Shown here: piece after piece, positions 34,715 to 43,327 of the stretch | Layout of the letters: each line of letters starts with the position of its first letter | Numbering within the stretch: position 1 is the first letter of the stretch | Source of the DNA: Rhodocyclaceae bacterium | Lineage (GTDB): Bacteria > Pseudomonadota > Gammaproteobacteria > Burkholderiales > Rhodocyclaceae | Reading direction: 5' to 3' | Assembly: GCA_028713915.1 (NCBI GenBank) | Contig: JAQTNK010000002.1 | Location: 1-64,000, forward strand | DNA: 64,000 nt | Notes under the pieces: generated by a model | Told to the model about the DNA's origin: nothing | The model's input: the letters and a program-made list of their open reading frames with translations, nothing else | Database searches by the model: none | Position numbers and translations under genes: made by a program

Positions 34715-35596
34715 TTATTGCTCGAGCGATACCGTCTGCACGATGGACTCAAACTCGGCCATAACCTCCGGTTGCCGCTGCTTGAGGTAGCGTGCGACTG
34801 CTTTGTTTTCGAGCAGCTTGGCAAGGTAGCCTTTGGCCAGCACCAGATTGAGGATGTCCTGTCCGTAGGTCTGTTCGACCATCTTGTACTGCCCCTGTAA
34901 ATTGCTCATCTCGCGCTCCATTTTTGCCATCTGCTCCTGCGTGACGCCGGTCAATTTCGCTGGTTTTCTTCCGTCGACGAGCATCGCCGCAGGAGTGGCG
35001 ACCAGTAGTGCTTCGGCATAGGCCACGGTGATGTTGTTGGCGGAAACCATCAATTCGACACACTCGACCTGGCGCGTTGGCTTCATCTTGCGGACCACGC
35101 GGCCGATGTCCGCCGCGAAATGTTGGTCCTTCAGCAGTTCCGCCGCCTCGGCGCAAATCCCATCCAGCAAAGTCATCTTCTTGATGATGTGACTGACATC
35201 GACGCTGAGTACCTCAGCGAGTCGGTCAGGCGTGACGCCACGCTCGATCGCGCGGCGAATCATGAAGTGCTCTTGGATCGTCGAGACGCGATTGACCCGG
35301 CTGTTGTACGTGTAGGACTCATCATCCGTGGCAACAAGACAGGGCGCCTCGTCGAAACCCAGTTCTCGTAGCGCGATCAGACGGATGTGGCCGTCGAGCA
35401 GAACGTACTGGCCAGATTTCCCGTCTGCCGGTCCGACTGAGAGAGGTTCGATCAAGCCGATGGCCCCGATGGACGAACGGATTTGCTTGTATTTGCGCGA
35501 TCCCAACAGCCCCTCGGGAACCTTGCGGGATGGCAGGACCATTTCCAGGGGTACGGTCAGCGGCTCGGGGATGAATCCGAGCGTTACATTCGTCAT
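34715..35596 (-). CDS. ParB/RepB-like protein, second copy
   Basis: A 293-residue protein with a ParB N-terminal nuclease-fold pattern (QYVLLDGHIRLIALRELG) and HTH-like helices after residue 100. The C-terminal part resembles the RepB plasmid-partition domain. I chose the ATG at 35596, which overlaps the stop of the upstream ParB gene (ATGA). No ParA is present, so ordinary partitioning is unlikely. Coupled to a serine recombinase, it more likely binds element ends. Confidence 0.72.
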   Translation of the reverse strand: MTNVTLGFIPEPLTVPLEMVLPSRKVPEGLLGSRKYKQIRSSIGAIGLIEPLSVGPADGKSGQYVLLDGHIRLIALRELGFDEAPCLVATDDESYTYNSRVNRVSTIQEHFMIRRAIERGVTPDRLAEVLSVDVSHIIKKMTLLDGICAEAAELLKDQHFAADIGRVVRKMKPTRQVECVELMVSANNITVAYAEALLVATPAAMLVDGRKPAKLTGVTQEQMAKMEREMSNLQGQYKMVEQTYGQDILNLVLAKGYLAKLLENKAVARYLKQRQPEVMAEFESIVQTVSLEQ

Positions 35597-36495
35597 GTGG
35601 CGTGTCCTCCGGCCCACACGCGTTCCGCCAGATATTTCGGCAGGGTGTCCAGCCCCTCGGCGCGCAACAGGTTCGAGAAATTCTCGTCGGCGAGCAACTC
35701 GCGAAGCGCTCCAACGACAAAGAGCAGGCGTTGCTCGGCAAACTGAGCTTTCTTCACCATCAGCTTCTGACGGCCGACTTCCTTCTGGTAGTTTCGGACA
35801 AGGCTCGAAGTCGTTACGTCCGGAAGTTTGCGGGGCGTGCCGCGCGCAACCGATCGGCCCAGGGTCTGGCGGCGCTCGATGACCCGGCGCGCCTGCTGCA
35901 GTTGCTTGCCGCGCAGCTTGCCGGACTCATAGGCATCCTGGAGGGCGGCCTGTACGGCTTTGTCGTCGTCGCCGGCGCCGACAATGGTCAGGGCCGCGTT
36001 GAGCGGGATGCGGCCGCGCCCGACCGCCACCAAGAGACGCTCCTCGCCGTTCTGGAGCAGGATCAAAATGCCCTGGACGTATTCCGGCGTTAGGCCGGTT
36101 TTCTTGGCGATGGTCTTCTTGTCGTAGCCCTGATCGCGCAGTTGTGTGATGCCGGCTAGCAACTCGAGGGGGCGATATTGGCGCCGGGCGATGTTCTCAG
36201 CAAGACTCATGATGAAGGCATCTTCGTCGCTCACCTTCACCACCAGCGCCGGGATGGTGGTTTCGCCCAGGGATCGGAAGGCCTTGAGCCGGCCCTCGCC
36301 GCAGACCAGCAGATAACGCTCAGTGCCATCCGCCGCAAGGCGCGGCGTGACGGTGATCGGCTTCTTCAGCCCGATAGCTTTGATGTTGCCGACAATCTCG
36401 TCGAACGCGCGATTATTGCGTTCGCGTGGGTTCAGGACCTCGACGCGGTCGATCGGGATCATCTGCAGTTCGCCGGGGCGGTGTGTCTTCGTCAT
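35593..36495 (-). CDS. ParB/RepB-like protein, first copy
   Basis: A 300-residue protein with an N-terminal ParB domain (DRVEVLNPRERNNRAFDEI, VCGEGRLKAFRSLG) and internal HTH-like segments (AKKTGLTPEYVQGIL). It overlaps the recombinase stop at 36492-36495 (ATGA) and its own stop overlaps the next ParB gene, so all three are translationally coupled. It is related to the second copy but clearly divergent. This trio of a large serine recombinase plus two ParB/RepB-like proteins is a recurring mobile module. Confidence 0.75.
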   Translation of the reverse strand: MTKTHRPGELQMIPIDRVEVLNPRERNNRAFDEIVGNIKAIGLKKPITVTPRLAADGTERYLLVCGEGRLKAFRSLGETTIPALVVKVSDEDAFIMSLAENIARRQYRPLELLAGITQLRDQGYDKKTIAKKTGLTPEYVQGILILLQNGEERLLVAVGRGRIPLNAALTIVGAGDDDKAVQAALQDAYESGKLRGKQLQQARRVIERRQTLGRSVARGTPRKLPDVTTSSLVRNYQKEVGRQKLMVKKAQFAEQRLLFVVGALRELLADENFSNLLRAEGLDTLPKYLAERVWAGGHAT

Positions 36496-38057
36496 GCGGC
36501 TCTCCTGATGCGAGTACGCTCGGCCATCCCGTAGAGGTAGTCGAGGGTGTCGAATCGGTAGCTCTCGAACTCCATGGCGTTCCGATCGGCTAGACTGATC
36601 CGCGGCAGCCCGAAATCAAGGCGCGGCAGGAGGTAGTAATCGAGGGGGGCCTGATTGGGCTGGTCGAGCCGAACCGCGACCGTGATGTCGGGCGCCAGGC
36701 TGGTATCGAATCGAACCTTCCAGCGATTGCGCCCGTTGTCGTGCGTCTGGCAGCGAGCTAACACCAGCGACACGGTGAACTCCTGATTGAGCCGCAAGAG
36801 ATCGGTTGCCGGATCGCGCCAGACGGTGCCACCCAGGTCGGCGATCATGGTTTCGGTCTGACCGACAATTTCCGGATGAAGCCGCCGCAAGAAGCGGTTC
36901 GTTTCTAAATAGCGGTAATCGCGGTCGGGCGTGAAACCTACCGCCTGATAGGCGCGGATCAGGCTACCGAAGCGGTGGACGTAGACCGAGGTCGATGGCA
37001 TGCCCTCCGTTTCGTCGATGATCAGGCCGGAGAGGAAGCCCCGATTCTGGTACAGACTGCGCAGCCGCTCGATCAACTCCTCGTCGGTGTAGCGCCGCGC
37101 GCGGGCGCGAATGATCCCTTGGGCGGTGTAGAACACATCAGGCGGAACGATGGCGTCAAAGGCCCCTTCCTTCCGGATCCACATGTCGGGGGCGTTGATG
37201 ACCCGGTGCTTCTTGAGCTTGAACGAGATTCGGTTGTAGACGTTGTTGCCGACATATTTCTCGTTGGTCAGGACTTCATGCACGGTGGCGCGCGTCCAGT
37301 CGCGATCGATGTCGGTGCGCACCCTCATGCCGTTGAGCCGCCCGGCGATCTCGGATTCGACCAACCCCTCGTCGATGAACCATCGGTACATCTGATTGAC
37401 GATCCGAATCTCGTCTTCGGGCCCGGGCATGAGAATGACCCGATCGGTTTGCAGGCTCTTGTGCTCGCCGCGCGCTAGTTCACCTTTCGTCGAACCCGCC
37501 TGATCGATCAATACGCGCCTCAGACCATATCCGGCGGGGCCGCCTTGGCGGAATCCCAACTCGATCAAGCGGCACTGCCCCGCGAACACCTTGGCCGACA
37601 GTTCGCGGCTGTACTCGCCGGCCATCGCTCGTTTCACGCCCTTGACGATGGTTGAGACTGGCGACCCGTCGTTCTCGAACTGCTCGGCGACGTAGACGAC
37701 GTGGATGTTCTTGCGGTGGCAGATGTACTCGTAGTAAGCGCTCTCGTCGGCATTCTGGAATCGGCCCCAGCGGCTGACATCGTAGACGAGGATCAGGGTG
37801 AAGTCGGTGTTGCCGGACTCGACATCGGCAATGAGGCGCTGCAGCGAAGCGCGGCCACCGATGGAGAGGCCGCTTTTGCCTTCATCGGCGTAGGTGCGCA
37901 CGATCTCGATGCCGCGTCGCTCGGCATACTCGCGGATTTTGTCGGCTTGATTCTCGGTCGAGTACTGCTGATGCTCGGTGGACATGCGCACGTACTCGGC
38001 GGCGCGAAAGAGAGGGGGCTGGGCTGTGCTTTCGTCACTCGTTTCATCCGTCTGCAT
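36492..38057 (-). CDS. Large serine recombinase
   Basis: A 521-residue protein with an N-terminal resolvase domain (AAEYVRMSTEHQ with the catalytic Ser, then YADEGKSG and RLIADVESG), a recombinase domain (WTRATVHEVLTNEKYVGNN) and a long C-terminal part. I chose the ATG at 38057, which has an AAGGAG upstream; an in-frame ATG at 38165 would add 36 residues before the resolvase domain. Such enzymes integrate or excise elements at specific att sites. The operon with two ParB-like genes marks the right part of the island as a mobile element. Confidence 0.88.
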   Translation of the reverse strand: MQTDETSDESTAQPPLFRAAEYVRMSTEHQQYSTENQADKIREYAERRGIEIVRTYADEGKSGLSIGGRASLQRLIADVESGNTDFTLILVYDVSRWGRFQNADESAYYEYICHRKNIHVVYVAEQFENDGSPVSTIVKGVKRAMAGEYSRELSAKVFAGQCRLIELGFRQGGPAGYGLRRVLIDQAGSTKGELARGEHKSLQTDRVILMPGPEDEIRIVNQMYRWFIDEGLVESEIAGRLNGMRVRTDIDRDWTRATVHEVLTNEKYVGNNVYNRISFKLKKHRVINAPDMWIRKEGAFDAIVPPDVFYTAQGIIRARARRYTDEELIERLRSLYQNRGFLSGLIIDETEGMPSTSVYVHRFGSLIRAYQAVGFTPDRDYRYLETNRFLRRLHPEIVGQTETMIADLGGTVWRDPATDLLRLNQEFTVSLVLARCQTHDNGRNRWKVRFDTSLAPDITVAVRLDQPNQAPLDYYLLPRLDFGLPRISLADRNAMEFESYRFDTLDYLYGMAERTRIRRAA

Positions 38058-38225
38058 GGCCGCGATTGCTCCTTGACAAGTGGGTTCCTTGCTCTCGGGA
38101 TCGGCCTTCATGTCGCGACCAGCAATGGTGTGCCTGGCAGGCGCAGACGCTGTGTCGGGGTCCAATGCGCGGTTATACCGGGAGCGCGCAGACGCGACCG
38201 TATCAGTTGTCCGGCGCCGTGGCGA

Positions 38226-38687
38226 TCACGTCCTCACTTTGCAATCACCACCGGATTCGTCGTAAGTAGATGACAGCACGGCGATTTCCGCGATCCACAT
38301 GTCCTCATTTGCAATTCCGTCCGCGGCGACCAGCGTCAGCCGGTATCGTCCTGACGGCATTGAAGAAATCGGGACTGACGCGTCCACCTTTGCAATTCCC
38401 AGCGCACGCTGTTTCTGATTTCGGCTTTGCTGCTGGCGGCGGTTGCGGTCGGTGTAATTGGGGTGGTCCTCTCGATACCGTTTCCAATACTCCGGATTCT
38501 TGGCGGACCAATCCTTGCCATAGCGGGAGTCGTTGTCGCGGTAGGCGGGATCATCTCGTCGCTTCTTCTGTTGCCAGCGGCGGCGACGTTCCCGCTGGCA
38601 CTCCAGAGCGGAACAAAAAGATTGCTCCGGCACTTGAGGGCAGGGGTGAAAGACCCGGTGGCAGGCGGTGCAGCGCTTGTTCCCCAT
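38226..38687 (-). CDS. Cys-rich element-associated protein whose 3' end contains repeats
   Basis: A 153-residue protein with a Cys-rich N-terminus (RCTACHRVFHPCP, then CSALECQRERRRRW), and an acidic, aromatic middle. Proteins of this type sit beside recombinase/ParB and IS21-like elements. The C-terminal region repeats an I-A-[KN]-x-D theme because the DNA itself holds three 17-bp repeats. The ATG has a modest ribosome-binding site (GGAGAA). The gene probably belongs to the element. Its function is unknown; the zinc pattern suggests DNA binding. Confidence 0.65.
   Translation of the reverse strand: MGNKRCTACHRVFHPCPQVPEQSFCSALECQRERRRRWQQKKRRDDPAYRDNDSRYGKDWSAKNPEYWKRYREDHPNYTDRNRRQQQSRNQKQRALGIAKVDASVPISSMPSGRYRLTLVAADGIANEDMWIAEIAVLSSTYDESGGDCKVRT
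38230..38408. repeat. Three spaced 17-bp direct repeats at element end
   Basis: Three copies of a GTCC-[TA]-C-x-(T)-TTGCAAT-[TC]-C unit lie at 38230-38246, 38300-38316 and 38392-38408, spaced by 70 and 92 bases, all in the same orientation. The best core is TTTGCAAT. Spaced repeats at an element end fit binding sites for the recombinase or ParB-like proteins, as in multi-repeat ends of IS21-like elements. They lie within the 3' end of the Cys-rich gene. Site function is inference. Confidence 0.55.
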
Positions 38688-38771
38688 GAAAATTCTCCAT
38701 ACGTGGAAGCCATATGGATCCGGAACGCCATTACTGGCGCTGGTTTCATGGTGGTGCCCGGCGGCTGGGCG

Positions 38772-39074
38772 CTATGATCTCGTGACGTCGGCCAACCATT
38801 CCTGCACGTAGCCGGTACCGTCGACGGCCTCAATGCCACGAAATCGCATCCCGTCGCCGACCAACCCAATCAAATGCGGCTCATAGAGAACGCCCAGTTG
38901 GCCGGCCGCAGTTTGATTTCCTCGCTCTTGCAGCGTCAGACTGGCGACCTGCCCCATCGCTCGATAGTTGGTCGAGGATAGCGTGAGCTCGCCCACCAGC
39001 GCCGGTGCGTTGGCGATGTCGATCCGGGATAGCTTGCGGCCCCGGTGCCGCGTTTTTCTTACGTTGACCAGCAT
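38772..39074 (-). CDS. Small element-associated hypothetical protein
   Basis: A 100-residue basic protein (MLVNVRKTRHRGRKLSR start). A C-terminal VLYEPHLIGLVGDGMRFRGIE segment recurs in small proteins beside this kind of recombinase element. Its start lies 11 bases from a LexA-like box at 39085-39104, so it is likely SOS-regulated. The function is unknown. There is no strong ribosome-binding site, but the conserved-looking C-terminus supports it as a real gene. Confidence 0.55.
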   Translation of the reverse strand: MLVNVRKTRHRGRKLSRIDIANAPALVGELTLSSTNYRAMGQVASLTLQERGNQTAAGQLGVLYEPHLIGLVGDGMRFRGIEAVDGTGYVQEWLADVTRS

Positions 39075-39084
39075 CCGGCAAGGA

Positions 39085-39104
39085 TACTGTGGTTTTATCC
39101 AGTA
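39085..39104. promoter_or_regulatory. LexA-like box (SOS operator)
   Basis: A symmetrical TACTG-N10-CAGTA sequence has its outer half-sites identical to the E. coli LexA consensus ends; the inner CTGT-N8-CCAG differs at one position from CTGT-N8-ACAG. It sits 11 bases before the start of the minus-strand gene at 38772-39074, so it is placed to control that gene. No other good LexA site was noticed nearby. Confidence 0.6.
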
Positions 39105-39151
39105 ATGGAAGGGTGGCCCGCTCGCCGTCAGAAATGGCCGTCAGGGCGTGG

Positions 39152-39367
39152 TCAAGCGGCCTGTCGCTTGTTTCGCAACAGCGGGCAATCGTGCGCAGCC
39201 GACACGTCGACTTCAACCCGTTGGGTCGTGGACGCGATACGTTCCAGCTCCTCATACAGCACGCCGCAGCATGTCTCACCCGGAAGCAGTAATTCCCCAC
39301 GCTTTCCCGGGTCGCTGAAGACGACGACGCCGAGGGGGTGAGATCGGACGTGGAAATGGTATGTCAT
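39152..39367 (-). CDS. Small hypothetical protein
   Basis: A 71-residue frame (MTYHFHVRSHPLGVVVF start, a GETCCGVLYEELERIAS middle). The sequence looks protein-like, but no domain is recognised and the ribosome-binding site is weak. It lies between the LexA-like box and yedK, on the minus strand. It may belong to the recombinase-element flank. Kept with low confidence because the composition is not that of a shadow frame. Confidence 0.4.
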   Translation of the reverse strand: MTYHFHVRSHPLGVVVFSDPGKRGELLLPGETCCGVLYEELERIASTTQRVEVDVSAAHDCPLLRNKRQAA

Positions 39368-39504
39368 GCCAATAGGCTACGACAACGCCATCGATGCATC
39401 AACCATAAAAAGGGCGTGGTCTTTCGCCCATTTCCACCGCCAAAGAAAGGCTGGTTGTCGCGTCGCGGCGCACAAGCGCCCCGTTGTCCGCTACGCTTGT
39501 CGCC

Positions 39505-40170
39505 ATGTGTGGACGTTACGCCCTCTATGGCCCTCATGCGCGCCACCGCGAGCATTTCGATGCGATGGACAGCTTCGCCTTGCCACCCCGCTTCAACATC
39601 GCCCCCAGCCTGCTGTTGCCCGTGGTCCAGCAGGCTGGCGACGGTAGCCGCCATTTCGTCCTCGCCAAGTGGGGCCTCATCCCGTATTGGGTCAAGGATC
39701 CTGCGCAGGTTCAGCATCCGATCAACGCCAAGGCTGAAACGGCCGCCATCAAGCCGATGTTTCGTCAGGCCTTCCGAAAATCACGCGTCTTGGTGCCCGC
39801 CGATCACTTTTACGAGTGGAAGGCCGTCGGCGGCAAGAAGCAGCCCTACCTGATTCAGATGCGGGACGGCGCCCCCTTCGGAATGGCCGGATTGCTGGAA
39901 CGCTGGCCGGGGCCGCAAGGTGAAGTGGTGACGTTCGCCATCCTGACGACGGAGGCGAATCCGCTCGTGGCCGACCTGCACAACCGCATGCTGGCGATTA
40001 TCCGGCCCGAGGACTACGGGGCGTGGCTTGATCCAACGGTCTCCGACGTCGAGAAGTTGCTGGCAATGCTTGGCCCCTACCCCGAGCGGCTGATGGAAAG
40101 TTACGCAGTCAGCCGCAAGCTCAGCAATCCGGCCAACGAGGGGCCGGACCTGATTGAGCGGGTGACATAA
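39505..40170 (+). CDS. yedK: YedK/HMCES-type abasic-site protein
   Basis: A 221-residue SRAP-domain protein. I chose the ATG at 39505, because the catalytic Cys must be residue 2 (MCGRYALYG); the upstream TTG frame extension would block it. Other marks are FNIAPS, the INAKAE(T) segment, and the VPADHFYEWK and HNRMLAI segments with the active-site His. YedK crosslinks to abasic sites in single-stranded DNA and protects them during replication. It is followed closely by the DUF2905 gene. Confidence 0.93.
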   Translation: MCGRYALYGPHARHREHFDAMDSFALPPRFNIAPSLLLPVVQQAGDGSRHFVLAKWGLIPYWVKDPAQVQHPINAKAETAAIKPMFRQAFRKSRVLVPADHFYEWKAVGGKKQPYLIQMRDGAPFGMAGLLERWPGPQGEVVTFAILTTEANPLVADLHNRMLAIIRPEDYGAWLDPTVSDVEKLLAMLGPYPERLMESYAVSRKLSNPANEGPDLIERVT

Positions 40171-40177
40171 GGCGATC

Positions 40178-40369
40178 GTGCAGCGCTTCCTAATCATCGT
40201 CGGCGCGGTGCTTCTTGCAGCCGGACTCTTGTGGCCTTGGCTTTCGAAGTTCCCATTCATTCGGCTACCTCGAGACATCACCATTGAGCGTGAGAACTTC
40301 AGCTTTTACTTCCCGCTGATGACGTTGATCGTCATGTCACTGGTGCTGACCCTGATTTTATGGTGGTGA
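40178..40369 (+). CDS. DUF2905 family small membrane protein
   Basis: A 63-residue GTG-started protein with two hydrophobic segments (residues 3-20 and 43-62) flanking an FIRLPRDI(T)IERENFSFYFP loop, the mark of DUF2905. The family is widespread and of unknown function. The gene starts seven bases after yedK, and the spacing to the next gene (about 20 bases) suggests a three-gene unit. Confidence 0.85.
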   Translation: MQRFLIIVGAVLLAAGLLWPWLSKFPFIRLPRDITIERENFSFYFPLMTLIVMSLVLTLILWW

Positions 40370-40388
40370 CGAAAGTGAGGTCCTCAGG

Positions 40389-40883
40389 ATGAAGACCCTG
40401 TTTCTCGTTCGCCATGCCAAGTCGAGTTGGGATGACGCCGCGCTGCCCGACAAGGAGCGGCCCTTGGCCGATCGAGGCCGACGCGATGCCCCGAGGATGG
40501 GCAAGCGATTGGCGCAGTTCAGCGAAAAGCCCGACTTGATCCTATCGAGTCCGGCGCTGCGCGCGCTCTCGACGGCGGAGATCATGGCCCGGGAACTCGA
40601 CTACAAGAACAAAGACGTCGTGATTGACAACAGGCTCTACGACGCCACGCCGGAAGGCCTGCTGCAGGTCATCGGCGAACTCGACGACAAGTTCCGGCGC
40701 GTGATGCTCATCGGCCATAATCCCGCGCTGGTCGACCTCGCGCGCCGCCTGTCAGGCGAGATCGACGAAATGCCGACGTGCGCCGTCGCCACGTTCGTAT
40801 TCGAGGCCAAGTCGTGGTCCGGCATCGTCACGGCCAAGCTTTCGATGGTAGCGCTCGACTACCCAAAGAATTCGCAACGCTGA
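40389..40883 (+). CDS. SixA-like phosphohistidine phosphatase
   Basis: A 164-residue histidine-phosphatase-family protein. The RHAKSSWDD motif near the N-terminus carries the catalytic His, and LIGHNPALVDLARRL holds the second active-site His. This is the SixA subfamily, which removes phosphate from His residues of HPt/phosphotransferase proteins. Length is normal. It follows the DUF2905 gene by 19 bases. A similar small histidine phosphatase acting on another substrate cannot be excluded. Confidence 0.88.
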   Translation: MKTLFLVRHAKSSWDDAALPDKERPLADRGRRDAPRMGKRLAQFSEKPDLILSSPALRALSTAEIMARELDYKNKDVVIDNRLYDATPEGLLQVIGELDDKFRRVMLIGHNPALVDLARRLSGEIDEMPTCAVATFVFEAKSWSGIVTAKLSMVALDYPKNSQR

Positions 40884-41293
40884 CGTATGGCCCACCGACC
40901 GTTGGCAGACGCAGTGCTGTTACCGCCGACTTGCAACTACAGTGCAGATAATCGGGGGCGAGCAGGGATATGTTTCGAGGATTGATTGCGATTTCGATCC
41001 GGCGTTTCCAGAGGTCCAAGAGGTCGCCCGTGGAGGCAAAGTTGCGCCGCACGTCGTTCTCAGCGGGCCTTAGGGTAGGCAAACGCGACGCTACTCGAAC
41101 GGGTTTTTTGCATACGGCACGTCTCGACCCTAAACCAGGTGCATATAACTAAAGTACCGGCATAGCTGTCGGCTGCATGAGACGCTAGTTGTGCCGCTAA
41201 TGTCAAACGGTTAGGATGTGCGCTTTGCCGCTTGATTACCCGGCACAACAGGGGTAGCACCACAATGTTGTAGCGATTGTTCGGGACAAGACC
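40884..41293. other. Intergenic region before polyamine-synthase-like gene
   Basis: A 410-base gap. It contains a T-run (41101-41108, GGGTTTTTTGC) but no clear hairpin before it, and A+T-rich stretches near 41140-41160 that could hold a promoter. No tRNA, repeat or convincing ORF was found; the 60-codon frame at 40970-41152 is not protein-like. This may be a junction of a transferred cluster. Confidence 0.4.
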
Positions 41294-42130
41294 ATGACCT
41301 TCGATCTTCGCAACGCAATTAATGCCATTTCCGATGTCGTTCAGAATCGGCCCCCGCCGCTTCGGGAGTTCGACCAGATCTACATGAAAGTTGCGGACAT
41401 GGTCATCCAGGCCGAGTATGTGGCACGAGTCTTCAACGGTAAGGACATCGTGTTTGTGGGCGATGGCGACGGTATCGCTTTATCCGCGGCGCATCTTAAG
41501 GCGCAGGACGTCATCGAGTACGGCCCAAACTCCATCACGCTGCTGGATTTCGACGAACGAATCGTTCAGTCGGTCGAGCGGTTCGGCGAGAAACTCAGCG
41601 ACAAGGTGCGAATCTCCGCGCACCTCTACAACGTCGCCGACCCATTGCCGGAAATACACTTTGGCGCATACGACGGGTTTCACATCAATCCCCCATGGGG
41701 TGCGAGCAATGGCGGGGAAAGCGTGACGGCATTCTATGAACGCGGCAGTCAGGCTACCAAAGCGCAGAGCCTCGGAATCGTGGTGATCGCCGACGATCCG
41801 GAATTGCCCTGGACGCAGCAGGTACTGCGTGACACGCAGACGCGGGCAATCCAGTTAGGGTACGTAGTGGCCGAGATGCAGCCGCAACTGCATCTGTATC
41901 ACCTGGACGATAACCCGGATTTACGGTCGTGCTCATGCCTGTTCCGTCGAGTAGACCCGGCATGTATGGAAAAGACATCGGAACCGCTGGAGCAATCCCG
42001 CCTGAGGAATTTTTACGGGCGTGGGTCGCCATTACGCGTGAAATACGTTCGCCAGACCGTTACGTTGAACACTGACCGTGAGTCTGACCGCCTGTATTCA
42101 CTTGAACCCATCGAGGTGACGAATGGATGA
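41294..42130 (+). CDS. Branched-polyamine-synthase-like (BpsA-type) methyltransferase-fold protein
   Basis: A 278-residue protein with a Rossmann glycine loop FVGDGDG (54-60), an acidic LLDFDERI strand and an INPPWG motif at 131-136. This matches the bis-aminopropyl spermidine synthase family, which transfers aminopropyl groups from decarboxylated SAM to make branched polyamines in thermophiles. In mesophilic proteobacteria its role is not known. Here it lies in an accessory-looking cluster, overlaps the next gene by eight bases, and may be used to modify something other than spermidine. Confidence 0.72.
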   Translation: MTFDLRNAINAISDVVQNRPPPLREFDQIYMKVADMVIQAEYVARVFNGKDIVFVGDGDGIALSAAHLKAQDVIEYGPNSITLLDFDERIVQSVERFGEKLSDKVRISAHLYNVADPLPEIHFGAYDGFHINPPWGASNGGESVTAFYERGSQATKAQSLGIVVIADDPELPWTQQVLRDTQTRAIQLGYVVAEMQPQLHLYHLDDNPDLRSCSCLFRRVDPACMEKTSEPLEQSRLRNFYGRGSPLRVKYVRQTVTLNTDRESDRLYSLEPIEVTNG

Positions 42131-42695
42131 CGCCAAGAAGAAAGCCGGGCTGATTTTCATGAAGGTTGGCTTGCATGCTCAGGAGAGCATCGAGGAGATC
42201 ATCGCCAGGAAGCAGAAGGAATACGAGAATACCGGCTCGATATTTTGGGGCTACGGTGGGAGCACATGCCATCCGCTAACGATGGTGCAGCCCTTTGCCA
42301 AGGAGCTCGAGGCACAAGGGGAGGAAGTCCTGATCATCATGCAAAAAATGGATTCCAAGCACCGCGCGCCGCCCGAGATTGCGAAGGAATACTCCGACGA
42401 TGGCGTGAACTGGAAGCCAATTCCCAAAGGAATTGAAGTGCGTGGGTCAAGGTTCGCCCTTGTGCTCGACGAACTTCGGGTCGAGGAGTTTTCCGTTGAC
42501 CTGGGCGAGCTAGAGGTCGGCGTCGGCCGGAGCCGGGGCAAGCGGGGAGACAAGTACCTAATCGGTCAATCTGACAAGGGGTGCTTCGTCTTTTCCGAAC
42601 GGGACATCCCAGTGGCGCCGGAGGAAACGATAGTTAAGCCCATCAGCCTTGTGGCACGAGTGAAATCCCCATTCGCCGTATTTGTCAGGAACTAG
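42123..42695 (+). CDS. Unknown protein coupled to the BpsA-like gene
   Basis: A 190-residue protein whose ATG overlaps the BpsA-like gene by eight bases. The N-terminal half is helical (AQESIEEIIARKQKEYENT), with a conserved-looking FWGYGGSTCHPLTMVQPF block at about residues 40-60. The rest is beta-rich. I do not recognise a family. The overlap suggests that it functions with the BpsA-like enzyme. Its end overlaps the 3' end of the convergent PIN gene by 11 bases. Confidence 0.6.
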   Translation: MDDAKKKAGLIFMKVGLHAQESIEEIIARKQKEYENTGSIFWGYGGSTCHPLTMVQPFAKELEAQGEEVLIIMQKMDSKHRAPPEIAKEYSDDGVNWKPIPKGIEVRGSRFALVLDELRVEEFSVDLGELEVGVGRSRGKRGDKYLIGQSDKGCFVFSERDIPVAPEETIVKPISLVARVKSPFAVFVRN

Positions 42696-43320
42696 TCGGA
42701 GAGGGATGCAGCAATGCGCCGGTCAGACGCCTGAGGTGCTCGACGTATGAGTTCAGCGCGGCTCTAACCGACTCTGAACTTGCTGGCGCTGAAACGCCGA
42801 AGGCGTTTGTCAGCGCCTTATCCACACCGGGCTGGCCTCTGACACATGCCTGCACTCGCTCGAAATCGCCTTCAACTAAAAACAGGAACAGTAATTCCAG
42901 CGACAGTAGCCGGCCGGCAAGTGCACTGCGTACTTCGTCGAGCGCCTTCCCGTCGTGCAAGGCTTCAAGGGCCCGCTTGTCGCCAGTAACGATGTAAGAA
43001 TCGGAATCCGATGTGGCCATAGCAAGCATTAGCGCCTCGCCTGGATCGATACCCGGTTTAGCAGATAGCGCGTCCAGCACTTCGCTGTCCACGCATTCCG
43101 CATTTAACTTGGACGCCTTCGAGAGGAAAGTCTCCAGTCTGTTGGCGCTTTCATCGGTCTTGCAATGGCGCAGACGATCCTTGGCTGGCAGGAGCGCATA
43201 TTTGGCTGTTGCCAGCACATGGATGTCGTCCGGCCGGATGCCGAACATGGTGAGTGCGGTATCCAGCAGGTCATAGTTGGCCAGTTTTAGAAGTGCGTCA
43301 TTGTCGATGAACAACGTCAT
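42685..43320 (-). CDS. PIN-domain-like protein
   Basis: A 211-residue protein started at the ATG at 43320, which gives the PIN-type MTLFIDNDALLKLA opening with the first acidic residue. Further marks are DPGEALML with acidic residues and IVTGDKRALEAL. These acidic positions fit the metal site of PIN RNases, the toxin class of many TA systems. It follows the ImmA-type gene by seven bases as the last gene of the HTH-ImmA-PIN unit. The C-terminal ~100 residues are extra relative to small VapC toxins. Confidence 0.7.
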   Translation of the reverse strand: MTLFIDNDALLKLANYDLLDTALTMFGIRPDDIHVLATAKYALLPAKDRLRHCKTDESANRLETFLSKASKLNAECVDSEVLDALSAKPGIDPGEALMLAMATSDSDSYIVTGDKRALEALHDGKALDEVRSALAGRLLSLELLFLFLVEGDFERVQACVRGQPGVDKALTNAFGVSAPASSESVRAALNSYVEHLRRLTGALLHPSPTSS

Positions 43321-43327
43321 CGGAGCA

